Origin: Leptothoe sp034932105
Lineage (GTDB): Bacteria > Cyanobacteriota > Cyanobacteriia > Phormidesmidales > Phormidesmidaceae
Assembly (NCBI RefSeq): GCF_034932105.1
Contig: NZ_JAYGIG010000003.1
Coordinates: forward strand, 62,001-126,000
Reading direction: 5' to 3'
DNA length: 64,000 bases
The translations under genes and the position numbers were made by a program. Shown here piece by piece: positions 53,522-61,964 of this stretch. The notes beneath the pieces were generated by a model. That model saw nothing but the letters and a program-made list of their open reading frames with translations. It was not told the DNA's origin and searched no databases. Each line of letters opens with the position of its first letter. The stretch's first letter is position 1.

Positions 53522-54059
53522 CATAAGCATCCTGAGCGACTCTGCTATACCTTGCTGTTCTCAACCGATATCGAGCTAGATCCGATTCAACTTTATGAGG
53601 CATACCGCGCTAGGTTCCAAATCAAATTTATTTTTAGGGATGCAAAGCAGTTTACCTGTTTAACCGACTGCCAAGCACGGGATGCTCAGAAGCTAGACTT
53701 TCATTTCAATGCCTCGTTGACCGCCTTGAATATGGCTAAATGGGAGCAGTATCAGCGTCGAGATATCTGGGAATCTTTTGTCTTTTCTATAGCCTCCTAC
53801 AAACGCCGTAAACTCAATCAGCATCTGCTTGAGCGCTTTATTCACAACTTAGATTTAGACGAGACTTTGATTAAAAAGCATCCCAACTATCAAAGTCTCT
53901 GTGACTATGGCCTCCTAGTCTCCTAATTCTGTCCGGAGTATTGATTTGGGAAGCGTAATAAAAGTTAAGCCCAATTGAGCTATTAGATTAAGGTGCCAGT
54001 AGTGAAACTACTGTTATATTTTGGCGCTCATTAAAAAAGTTAGCTAGAGGAGTAAAACT

Positions 54060-55433
54060 GTGATCAAGCCCTCTGATAGAGTCCTCATTGGTTGGATGGC
54101 TCTACTCGCGGCATTTGCATCCGCAAATTTAGAACAGGTTAGTGCCAATGAGTTGAACGCTACTAACCCTGACCCATCTGCTGGTGTCGATGCCTTGGCT
54201 GCTGAACAACTGAGCGCTGCCCAAGGAGCTGATGATCGGGCTGCCGTTGCTGCCCAAGGTCAAAGCGTTGAGTTAGAGAATGACATCCAGCCGCCTGGGG
54301 TTAATCCCCAATCGAGTCCCGAAGCAGTCGAGGCCGGTGAACCATTGCCCGATGATAATAGTGCTGCTACATCAGATAGGGCAGATAAATCATCGGCACC
54401 CTCTCAAGCGACCTCGACCTCCCCTCATATCTCATCTGGCGAGATGGCGGTTATGAGGAGCCATCCATCCGCTGCCCCAGAGATCGGCAATATACCAACA
54501 GAGGCATTGCCAACAGCCCGGGTGATTTTGCCTGGTAGCGCTGTGGTAGAACCTGTTCTGACAGATATGGTTCCTAACGCTCCAGCTGTTGAAACTATCT
54601 CCCTAGATACAGAGCCTGAAGTGTCTATGCCTGAGATTGTTGTTGAGAACACGGCTCAGTTGCCCCTGGAGCCAACCTTGCGGAACCTGGATGCCCCTAG
54701 TCAAGAGGAGATTGATGACTTGCTACGGGAACTGGAGCAGCCTGGGGCGACAGCTTCTAGGCCCTACCAAAGTTCTCCAGCCATTACCATTTCTAATCCC
54801 TCTGGGTTTGGTGTGGACAACTTTACAGCGTTTGTCGGCCTTGGTTATCAAGAAAGAACTCGGTTTGGCAATGTAGATGATGGCGGTGCAGTGGTTGGCT
54901 TTGGTTTTGGTGATGCCCGTGAAAACGTAGGGGTTCAACTTTCCTACACGGCGGCTAGTTTTGGGGGGAGCCGAGAATTTGGTACGGGGGGCTTTAATGC
55001 CAAAATTCATCGCCGGGTGGCTGATGATTGGTCGGTGGCCCTTGGATGGGAAGGTTTTGCTACGACTGGTTTTGTGGATTTTGAAGATTCCATTTATGGT
55101 TCTGTTTCCCATATAGTTCGCACCCGGGAAAATATTGCTGAGCCGTTTAGCCGTGTTGCTTTGACGGCTGGAGTGGGTAATGGCCGTTTTCGGACGGAAG
55201 ATGCGATTTTTGATGATCGGGATGATTTGGGGGTCTTTGGGAGCGTGGCCGTTCGGGTGGTGGAACCGGTGAGTGCCATTGTGGAATGGACTGGCCAGGA
55301 TCTGGCGGCAGGGCTATCCATTACGCCGTTTAGGGATTTACCATTGGTGCTGTTGCCTGCGGTGAGAGACATTGCCGGTGCAGGGGATGGTCCTCGATTT
55401 GTGTTGGGGGCGGGTATTTCATTTCAACTTTAA
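54060..55433 (+). CDS. Exported protein with outer-membrane-barrel-like C-terminus
   Basis: GTG start at 54060, with AGAGGAG nine bases ahead; 457 residues. The N-terminus has a membrane-type segment (LIGWMALLAAFASANLEQ, ~9-27). Residues ~30-215 are disordered acidic/Ala/Ser-rich linker. Residues ~240-457 contain FTAFVGLGYQERTRFG, GVQLSYTAASFGGSREFG and many alternating strands ending with a Phe-Gln-Leu terminus (FVLGAGISFQL), suggesting a small OM barrel or beta-sandwich. No family was recognised. It is 110 bases after the nested IS, which may carry or displace its promoter. First of three exported genes on this strand. Confidence 0.75.
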   Translation: MIKPSDRVLIGWMALLAAFASANLEQVSANELNATNPDPSAGVDALAAEQLSAAQGADDRAAVAAQGQSVELENDIQPPGVNPQSSPEAVEAGEPLPDDNSAATSDRADKSSAPSQATSTSPHISSGEMAVMRSHPSAAPEIGNIPTEALPTARVILPGSAVVEPVLTDMVPNAPAVETISLDTEPEVSMPEIVVENTAQLPLEPTLRNLDAPSQEEIDDLLRELEQPGATASRPYQSSPAITISNPSGFGVDNFTAFVGLGYQERTRFGNVDDGGAVVGFGFGDARENVGVQLSYTAASFGGSREFGTGGFNAKIHRRVADDWSVALGWEGFATTGFVDFEDSIYGSVSHIVRTRENIAEPFSRVALTAGVGNGRFRTEDAIFDDRDDLGVFGSVAVRVVEPVSAIVEWTGQDLAAGLSITPFRDLPLVLLPAVRDIAGAGDGPRFVLGAGISFQL

Positions 55434-55481
55434 GTTCGATTTTTCAATTTCAACTTTCAAAGGTAGGGGTGTGACATCAAG

Positions 55482-56024
55482 ATGCTATTGCTGAAGTTGT
55501 TAACATTAAAGAGTATGTCTGGGAATATTGTGGGGCGGATGTTTTTGGGAGGGATGGTTGCGATCGCAACCGCAATGCTGCCATCCATTAGCCTGGCCCA
55601 AAATCAATCGGATGTGACCGGGCCTAACCTATCGGATGTGACCGGGCCTAACCTATCGGACGTGACCGGGCCCAACCTATCGGACGTGACCGGGCCTAAC
55701 CTATCGGACGTGACCGGGCCCAACCTATCAGATAATACGGGCCTCTTATCTGACTTTTTTCAAGACTTTTTCGATGAATTTGGTGCAGAGTTGGGGGTGG
55801 ATTCTAACGCTAGTTTGGCGGAGCAGTTGAGACAGGCCAGACAGGCCTGTTCCGAGCGGTCGGCGACTCGGCGGTTTGCCCGTGAGTCCGATGAGGCGGA
55901 GCCTGAGGCCCCAACGACCCCCGCTTGCTGTGCTGAGCTAAGTCGTCTGATTCAATTAGCTCAGGAATCCTTAGAGCAATATGACCAGACTAGCAGTCAG
56001 TCCGTTGATCGGCGCATCTGGTAA
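55482..56024 (+). CDS. Exported Cys-containing protein with SDVTGPNL repeats
   Basis: 180 residues with a signal peptide (ending LPSISLAQ; start at 55482, alternative at 55515). Just after it come five exact-length repeats SDVTGPNL, then SDNTGLL. The rest has an amphipathic C-half with two Cys clusters (QACSERSA, TPACCAELSRL). No known family. The 48-base gap upstream and the shared direction suggest co-transcription with the neighbours. Confidence 0.7.
   Translation: MLLLKLLTLKSMSGNIVGRMFLGGMVAIATAMLPSISLAQNQSDVTGPNLSDVTGPNLSDVTGPNLSDVTGPNLSDVTGPNLSDNTGLLSDFFQDFFDEFGAELGVDSNASLAEQLRQARQACSERSATRRFARESDEAEPEAPTTPACCAELSRLIQLAQESLEQYDQTSSQSVDRRIW
55608..55727. repeat. Five 24-bp coding tandem repeats
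   Basis: The unit TCGGATGTGACCGGGCCTAA (plus CCTA) repeats in register at 55608, 55632, 55656, 55680 and 55704, with only single-base differences. Multiple of three, so length can change without frameshift. Confidence 0.95.
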
Positions 56025-56079
56025 ACCCTAGTCTCCCCCCAGGCCAACTTTAACCGTTAACTCAATTACGAGAAAACCC

Positions 56080-56778
56080 ATGAGTGGATATTTGCATGCT
56101 CTAGCCCATCGCCTCAGTCAGACAGCCCTAGGGCTGTCTGCTACAGCGGTTACTTTGGGGGGATTGTCAGGTTCCGTCCAGGCCCAAGAACTATTGGATA
56201 ATCAAGGTATCCGCTTAGCTGTGGACACGGTGGTGGAGTTTGAGTTTTTAGAATCTAACGGCAGCTATCGATCTGTTTTTGGCATTCTCAACTTGGAAAC
56301 AGGAGAGAAGTTTCCCCTGTACGGGGAAGTTAAAGAGTCTGATCAGCCGCAACCGGTCAACCGGCCTTCAACTTACCAAGATGACTCGGGTTCTCAGAAC
56401 CGGGATGATTTTTATGGTTCCCCTGGCATTACGGTGCCTCAACCACGGGTAGAGTTTCGGTTTGTGGCGAATACTGACTATAGCTTTTATTTAGAATCTT
56501 CCTTCAGTGAGCAACCTGCAGGCACCCTCTATTCAACTAGTAACCTTAATATGGGCAGCCGTGATTATGCTCGGTTTGACGGTCAATTGGAAGATGTGAT
56601 CCAGGGTGGTTTACTACTGCGCTGGGAAGATACGGGGTCCCTGTTGGTGGGGGACATTAACACTGACTATGACTACGATGATTTTATTATTCGCATTGGT
56701 GGATCTTTGCGCTGGGATGGCATCTGCGAGTCAGAGGATGCTCTAAAAGCTGGACAAAAAGACCTGTGCCAAAATTAA
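56080..56778 (+). CDS. Exported protein, DUF4114-like end
   Basis: 232 residues with a signal peptide (LGLSATAVTLGGLSGSVQA, ~17-35). Beta-rich body with VEFEFLESNGSYRSVFGILN, FPLYGEVKESD and TLYSTSNLNMG. The end LLRWEDTGSLLVGDINTDYDYDDFIIRIGG resembles the DUF4114 pattern (read in parts: WEDTGSLLVGD, DYDYDDFIIRI). A secreted or cell-surface protein of unknown role. Third of the exported-protein set; dinB follows after 69 bases. Confidence 0.7.
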   Translation: MSGYLHALAHRLSQTALGLSATAVTLGGLSGSVQAQELLDNQGIRLAVDTVVEFEFLESNGSYRSVFGILNLETGEKFPLYGEVKESDQPQPVNRPSTYQDDSGSQNRDDFYGSPGITVPQPRVEFRFVANTDYSFYLESSFSEQPAGTLYSTSNLNMGSRDYARFDGQLEDVIQGGLLLRWEDTGSLLVGDINTDYDYDDFIIRIGGSLRWDGICESEDALKAGQKDLCQN

Positions 56779-56847
56779 ATGTATTCCTGAGCTAAGGGCA
56801 ATGTTCTGGATTATCAGTAGGCTAAGAGGGTAATACCCTAAAGGGCT

Positions 56848-57906
56848 GTGGACCATCGCAAAATCCTTCACGTTGATATGGATGCTTTTTTTGCCTCCAT
56901 TGAACAACGTGACCATGTGGAGTATCGACATAAGCCGTTGGTGGTGGGAGGCCGTCCGGAACAGCGGGGGGCGGTGGCCGCTGCTAGCTATGAGGCGAGG
57001 CGCTATGGCATCCATTCGGCAATGCCGTCACGGGTGGCGGTGCAGCGATGCCCCCAGGTGATTTTTGCTCGGCCTCGGTTTGATGTGTATCGGGCGGTGT
57101 CGGAGCAGATTCGGGCTATTTTTCGGGACTATACGACGCTAGTGGAGCCCCTATCGTTGGATGAGGCCTATTTGGATGTGACGGGGTGTGAATCTGCGAT
57201 CGCAACTGCCAAAACCATCCAGCAGCGCATTTTCGACACCACCCAACTCACCGCATCTGCCGGGGTCTCCATCAATAAGTTTCTGGCCAAAATGGCCTCT
57301 GATGTGAATAAGCCCAACGGTTTATTCGTCATCCTGCCAGAAGACGCCATGGCCTTTATCGCCACTCTACCCATCGAAAAATTCCATGGCATTGGTCCGG
57401 CCACAGCCCGCAAAATGAAGCAGCTGGGCATTGCCTCGGGAGCCGATTTGCAGCGTTGGAGTGAAGCTGACTTGGTGGCCCATTTTGGCAAAGTGGGGCG
57501 GCACTATTTTAGAGTGGCTAATGCCCAGGATAACCGCCAGGTCAATCCCAACCGCATTAGTAAATCCATTGGGGCAGAACGGAGTTTTGCCGAAGACCTC
57601 TGTACCCTGGAGGCCATGGTCGAAGCGTTGACCGTCATCGTTGATGATGTGGAGGCCAGGCTACTCAAGGCTAAAAAAATGGGCTATACCCTCACCCTTA
57701 AAATCAAGTACGCCGACTATCGCCAAATTACCCGCAGCCGTACGGTGGCAGCTCCTATGCAGCAGGCAGCGGAGATAGGAGCCTTGGCCCAGGCCCTGTT
57801 GGAGCATCATCTGGAACCCCAGCCTCGGGTCAGGTTATTGGGGGTTGCGATCGCTAACCTAGTCTCGGACCAAACCCTAGGCTATCAACAACTGTCTTTA
57901 ATTTAG
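56848..57906 (+). CDS. dinB: DinB, DNA polymerase IV
   Basis: 352 residues from a GTG start at 56848. A Y-family translesion polymerase: catalytic ILHVDMDAFFASIEQRD (Asp10), YRHKPLVVGG, YEARRYGIHSAM, and the second acidic pair in EPLSLDEAYLDVT. Little-finger domain follows from ~240. The C-terminal beta-clamp-binding motif is not clear. It copies past damaged bases with low fidelity. No LexA box was recognised upstream. Confidence 0.95.
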   Translation: MDHRKILHVDMDAFFASIEQRDHVEYRHKPLVVGGRPEQRGAVAAASYEARRYGIHSAMPSRVAVQRCPQVIFARPRFDVYRAVSEQIRAIFRDYTTLVEPLSLDEAYLDVTGCESAIATAKTIQQRIFDTTQLTASAGVSINKFLAKMASDVNKPNGLFVILPEDAMAFIATLPIEKFHGIGPATARKMKQLGIASGADLQRWSEADLVAHFGKVGRHYFRVANAQDNRQVNPNRISKSIGAERSFAEDLCTLEAMVEALTVIVDDVEARLLKAKKMGYTLTLKIKYADYRQITRSRTVAAPMQQAAEIGALAQALLEHHLEPQPRVRLLGVAIANLVSDQTLGYQQLSLI

Positions 57907-58171
57907 GATACAGTATGGCTTCGCGTACATCACTGAATGCATTCAGCAGCTGACTTATCAGATTATCGGAGTCATTGCTTCTCGCTCTATTGCACTCTCA
58001 TCGCATCAATGTATGTTGAGAAAATGAGTGATCGCTGCAGCTTTTTCAGTATCACTTATCTCTAAACGCATTGAGAACGGACGCACCCGTTTCTTTCTGA
58101 TTTGCCTGCAGTCTTGTGACAAGATCTGAAAAAGAGGTAATACCGATACTCACAGGTGACAGGAGCTTGTA

Positions 58172-58555
58172 TTAAACCGTTTCTATATAAGCTCGCCAAC
58201 CTCCGTATGCCGTAATTTCTTTCTTTCCTTCCACCGTCAGAGGTTCTCCAATCACGCCTAGAACTTCTTCGCCATCGTGGAGCATGACTTTACCAATGGC
58301 TAGACCAGGGGGTTCTTGGGAAAGGATAATGCCAAGACCGGCTAGGGGTACTTGCCATACTTCGACGGCGATGGCGACGCCACCTGTATTGACTTTGACC
58401 ATGGCGGGGTAGTTGTCGTCTATGGTCCACAACCGGTAGGCTGGTTCGGTTTGGGCGTCGCGTTCGAAGGTGGCGTTGACGTTCAGGAGATTTGGATTGA
58501 GGGCGAGTCCTCGCATGAGGGTACCATTGACGGCGAGTTTAATGGTTTTGGTCAT
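58172..58555 (-). CDS. Allophanate-hydrolase-C-terminal-like small protein
   Basis: 127 residues. Begins KLAVNGTLMRGLALNPNLL, then FERDAQTEPAYRLWTIDDNYPAM, VAIAVEVWQVP, QEPPGLAIGKVML and ends EITAYGGWRAYIE. This is the small fold resembling the C-terminal domain of allophanate hydrolase (gamma-glutamylcyclotransferase-like), found alone in cyanobacteria. The reaction is unknown. It lies 56 bases after the ABC permease, so it is probably the last gene of that operon and might act on the imported compound. Confidence 0.8.
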   Translation of the reverse strand: MTKTIKLAVNGTLMRGLALNPNLLNVNATFERDAQTEPAYRLWTIDDNYPAMVKVNTGGVAIAVEVWQVPLAGLGIILSQEPPGLAIGKVMLHDGEEVLGVIGEPLTVEGKKEITAYGGWRAYIETV

Positions 58556-58611
58556 GGGTTTTCTGGGGAGAAAATTTATTTAGGGCTTAAATGCCTGATG
58601 GGTTTCTCCCA

Positions 58612-59559
58612 TTAATCCTCTTTTCCCAACGCCCCTGGTAACCCCGTTAATGTGCGCTGAGGTGAGCAGGTTACCACCATGATCAACAATGTCAGAATAT
58701 AGGGAGCTGCGTTGAACAAATAGTAGTAGGAGTCAAACCCTACTGATTGGAAAGCGGGACCGATGGCTTGGGCTCCGCCGAATAGCATGGATGCCCAGAG
58801 GCATTGAATCGGGTTCCATTTGGCGAATATTACCAGGGCGACGGCCATCAGGCCTTGTCCGCTGGAGATCCGTTCGGTCCAGACGCCTGGGTAGTAGAGG
58901 GACAGACAGGCTCCACCAATACCGGCGAGGAAGCTCCCGGCAACAATGCTGAGCATGCGTACTTTGAAAGGGGAAATGCCCATGGCGCGGGCAGCTTGGG
59001 GACTGTCGCCGACGGCGCGGACGTATAGGCCCCAGCGGGTATAGCGAAAGAACCAGTGGAGTAGGGGCGCGATCGCAACTCCCAATAAAAACAACGGACT
59101 AATTTTCAAAGCAGACTGAATCTGCGGTGCGGCACTCCAATTGCCCCAGTCGAGGGTAAACAGCTGCGGGGCCTGGGGTTGAATAAAGGGTTTGCCCAGG
59201 AAAAAAGCCAGCCCACTGCCAAAGATAATCATGGCAATGCCGGTGGCCACGTCATTCACCCGAGGCTGCTGCGACAGCCAACCGTGGATTGCCCCTAGGG
59301 CCATGCCCGAGAGTCCGGCGGCCAGCACCCCCAACCACGGAGCCCAGAAAGGGCCAACGAGATCCTGGGATAGATAGGAAACGCCGTAGGCGCTCATGGC
59401 CCCCATCAGCAGGGTACCTTCTAGGCCTAGGTTAATTTTGCCACTTTTTTCGGTCAAGCATTCCCCCAGGCTGACAAACAAAAATGGCGCACTGCCGCGC
59501 AATGTACCGGCAATAATGCCCAGGGGGATGCCCCAGAGACCCAGTGATTCTGTTGCCAT
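58612..59559 (-). CDS. BMP-type ABC permease (second subunit)
   Basis: 315 residues and about 8 membrane segments. CLTEKSGKINLGLEGTLLMGA is the typical start of the nucleoside-type permeases of the BPD_transp_2 group (as in YufQ/NupQ). GISPFKVRMLSIVAGSFLAG and GMTWQLMA-type loops follow. Two bases separate it from its partner permease. The pair forms the channel. Confidence 0.9.
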   Translation of the reverse strand: MATESLGLWGIPLGIIAGTLRGSAPFLFVSLGECLTEKSGKINLGLEGTLLMGAMSAYGVSYLSQDLVGPFWAPWLGVLAAGLSGMALGAIHGWLSQQPRVNDVATGIAMIIFGSGLAFFLGKPFIQPQAPQLFTLDWGNWSAAPQIQSALKISPLFLLGVAIAPLLHWFFRYTRWGLYVRAVGDSPQAARAMGISPFKVRMLSIVAGSFLAGIGGACLSLYYPGVWTERISSGQGLMAVALVIFAKWNPIQCLWASMLFGGAQAIGPAFQSVGFDSYYYLFNAAPYILTLLIMVVTCSPQRTLTGLPGALGKED

Positions 59560-59561
59560 AG

Positions 59562-60650
59562 TTAAACTCCCTTTGCTGTTTCCCTAAACCAGGGCAATTT
59601 GCCGTAGAGTGAATCGCTGAATAATACACACAAAAATACAATCCCTTGAAATACCAGCACCGTAGCATCGGGTAACTCGTGGGAGCGCTGGAGAACACCG
59701 CCGCTGGCGAGAATCCCCCCTAACAAAATAGCGACCAAAACTGTGGCCAGGGGATTATGGCGAGACACAAAGGCGACCAAAATTCCGGCATAGCCGTAGT
59801 TGGACACCAGGGATTCGTTAATTCGTTTTTGCACAGCGGCCACCTCCACCATGCCTGCCAAACCAGCGGCGGACCCGCCTAAAAAGCAAACGGCCATGGT
59901 GAGCTTGCCCACGGGTAATCCGGCGACGCGGGCGGCGCGCACATTACCGCCAGCGGTACGGGCGGCAAAGCCAAAGGTGGTGCGCTGGATTAGGTAGTAG
60001 GCGATTACGCAGACGATCAGGCCGTAGAACAGGCCAAAGTGAATGCGGGTGCCGGGGATGGTGCCGAGCCAGATGCTGGGATCGAGTTCTGCGGAGGAGG
60101 GTTTGGTGACGAACGTACTATCCCGCAGAGGACCTTCCACCAGGTGGTTCATGAATGCGATCGCAATATAGTTCAACAACAAACTACTGATCGTCTCATT
60201 CACCCCCCGATAGTGGCGCAACGTCCCCGCCAGCATAATCCACAACCCACCGGTCACCATACCGGCAATGGCCATTGCCGCCTGAGCCATCAGGGGCGGC
60301 AGGGTTGTGCCCACTCCCAAACCCACGATCACAGCGGCCAGCCCCCCCATGACCAGCGCCCCCTCATTGCCGATAATCACCAGCCCCAATCTGGCAGGCA
60401 ATGCCGTACATAGGGCCGTCAACATCAGGGGGGCAGCCCGAATCAATGTATTCTGCCAGGCACTCCAGCGGCCAAATGCAGCCTTATAAATGGAGCCGTA
60501 AACGGCAAAGGGGTTGGCACCGGCCAAGGCGCAAAAACATCCAAAAATAACCAGAGCGACCACCAAAGCCGCCACGGGCAAAACAATGGCTTCTAGGGAT
60601 CGGCGCCATCGGGTGGGGTCAGATACCCGTTGAGAGAGACTCACTGTCAT
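59562..60650 (-). CDS. BMP-type ABC permease (first subunit)
   Basis: 362 residues, about 8-9 membrane segments, from ATG at 60650. GNEGALVMGGLAAV is the conserved loop of the YufP/NupP type (BPD_transp_2). TTFGFAARTAGGNVRAARVAG is the cytoplasmic coupling helix. It overlaps the upstream binding-protein gene by four bases (ATGA). No ATPase gene is in the window, so it must be encoded elsewhere. Confidence 0.9.
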   Translation of the reverse strand: MTVSLSQRVSDPTRWRRSLEAIVLPVAALVVALVIFGCFCALAGANPFAVYGSIYKAAFGRWSAWQNTLIRAAPLMLTALCTALPARLGLVIIGNEGALVMGGLAAVIVGLGVGTTLPPLMAQAAMAIAGMVTGGLWIMLAGTLRHYRGVNETISSLLLNYIAIAFMNHLVEGPLRDSTFVTKPSSAELDPSIWLGTIPGTRIHFGLFYGLIVCVIAYYLIQRTTFGFAARTAGGNVRAARVAGLPVGKLTMAVCFLGGSAAGLAGMVEVAAVQKRINESLVSNYGYAGILVAFVSRHNPLATVLVAILLGGILASGGVLQRSHELPDATVLVFQGIVFLCVLFSDSLYGKLPWFRETAKGV

Positions 60651-61855
60651 CCGTCGATGCTGCCTTTAACACCTTCGATCAGCCAGTTCATTTTCTCTAA
60701 CTCAATATTTTGCTGCTCATACTTTTCGCCAGCAGGCAAAATGGCTTTGCCAGTGTTGTCCTTGAGTTCTCCCTCATAGATCACCAGCTCACCCTTGATA
60801 ATCTTTTCCTTAGCTGCATCGGCATCGGCCTTAGCCTCATCACTCACCGCCGGACCATAGGCCGAAAGTTTACAGAATTTATCCGCTAGACCACCGCGCA
60901 AAATGTTGTCAATGTCATCCGTAACTAGGCTTTTACCCGCAACAAACTGTTCCCCCAGGAAGGTGTAAATACTCACCCAGTCCCACTCTGCCCCAGTGAG
61001 GTAGCCCTTAGGAGCCAGGGGACTTTGGTCAGCATGGTAGCCAATGCTATAGATGCCGCGCTTCTCAGCGGTCTCCATGACTACTTTAGGACTGTCCACA
61101 TGGCAGGTGACCACGTCAATGCTCTGGTCCGCCATACTGTTGGTGGCCTCTGCTTCTTTCACCGGCAACGCCCAGTCCCCAGTGAAAATCACCTGGGTGG
61201 TGGCGGCTGGGTTGACCGACTTGGCTCCCAGGGTAAAGCTGTTGATGTTGCGTAGTACCTGGGGGATGGGCTTGGCGGCGACAAACCCGAGGTTCCCAGT
61301 TTTAGACGCATGACCGGCCACCACGCCAGCCACATATTGGGCTTCGTCAATGTAGCCAAAGTAGCTGCCCACATTTTTGGGATGCACTCCCTCCTGGTAC
61401 ATACCGCCCGCATGGAAAAATTGCACATCGGGAAACTCAGCGGCTAATTCCAAAATGTAGGGATCAAAATAGCCGAAGGAAGTGGGAAATAAAACCTTAG
61501 CCCCATCGATCTCGATCATGCTGCGCATGGTTTCCAGCACCGCCGCGGTTTCTGGCACACTGGCTTCTTCAAGAATTTTGATGCCGGGCACACCGGCCAT
61601 GGCAGCGGCCCCTTCGGCATGGGCCTGGTTATAGCCAAAGTCGTCCTTGGGACCCACATAGATAAAGCCCACTACTACTTCTTCAGCCGCTGTATCGGCT
61701 GGTGCATCGGCTGCCGGCGCATCCCCAGCAGCATCAGATGAGGTGGGGGCCGGGGTGCAAGCATTGAGCTTAGTGGCTGCACCAAAAGCTGTGGTCGCTA
61801 GCAGTCCACGGATAATTTGGCGGCGGGAAAAACGAAAGGACCTGCGAGAGGGCAT
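60647..61855 (-). CDS. BMP-family substrate-binding lipoprotein (Tat)
   Basis: 402 residues. The N-terminus has SRRQII (twin Arg, 11-12) followed by a hydrophobic stretch and the lipobox LNAC with Cys33, so a Tat-exported lipoprotein. The body has VGFIYVGPKDDFGYNQAHAEG, a BMP/PnrA-like opening, and TSFGYFDPYILELAAEFPDVQF and GEQFVAGKSL segments. BMP proteins bind purine nucleosides in several bacteria. Alternatively it binds other small N-compounds; the allophanate-like gene downstream would agree with that. First gene of the operon. Confidence 0.9.
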   Translation of the reverse strand: MPSRRSFRFSRRQIIRGLLATTAFGAATKLNACTPAPTSSDAAGDAPAADAPADTAAEEVVVGFIYVGPKDDFGYNQAHAEGAAAMAGVPGIKILEEASVPETAAVLETMRSMIEIDGAKVLFPTSFGYFDPYILELAAEFPDVQFFHAGGMYQEGVHPKNVGSYFGYIDEAQYVAGVVAGHASKTGNLGFVAAKPIPQVLRNINSFTLGAKSVNPAATTQVIFTGDWALPVKEAEATNSMADQSIDVVTCHVDSPKVVMETAEKRGIYSIGYHADQSPLAPKGYLTGAEWDWVSIYTFLGEQFVAGKSLVTDDIDNILRGGLADKFCKLSAYGPAVSDEAKADADAAKEKIIKGELVIYEGELKDNTGKAILPAGEKYEQQNIELEKMNWLIEGVKGSIDG

Positions 61856-61964
61856 GGAGGTTCTCCTAGCGTAAGAGTGTGTACCACAATAGAATCATGG
61901 GTACCCTCCAGCATTGGGAAAAGTCTGTTTTTTTTTTGTATCTAACACTGCATTTTAGGTAAAT

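Larger units (their letters stand above)
51924..53926 (+). pseudogene. Degraded DDE transposase of the outer element
   Basis: Reading from 51924 gives ...RSRVDDYLDHLRATRAAF, VGDGFYSKLKWV, KLRCDANLKYLYDG, PRGAHRKYDGKVDL, VVYLVNH, then the inner IS; after 53529 the frame resumes as KHPERLCYTLLFSTDIELDP, RFQIKFIFRDAKQFTCLTDCQARD, and ends with a normal stop at 53926. These are the middle and C-terminus of an IS4-like DDE transposase. Roughly the N-terminal third, which should carry the first catalytic Asp, is missing, and there is a TGA at 51921. Not functional. Confidence 0.85.
51832..53943 (+). mobile_element. Outer insertion sequence (DDE transposase type), broken by an IS481 element
   Basis: Bounded by exact 17-bp inverted repeats CAATACTCCGGACAGAA at 51832-51848 and its complement at 53927-53943. 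The flanks carry a 6-bp direct repeat ATTTGG (51826-51831 and 53944-53949), which reads as a target-site duplication. Without the inner element it would be about 916 bp. It lies between the ilvC hairpin and the exported-protein gene, touching no gene visible here. Confidence 0.9.
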
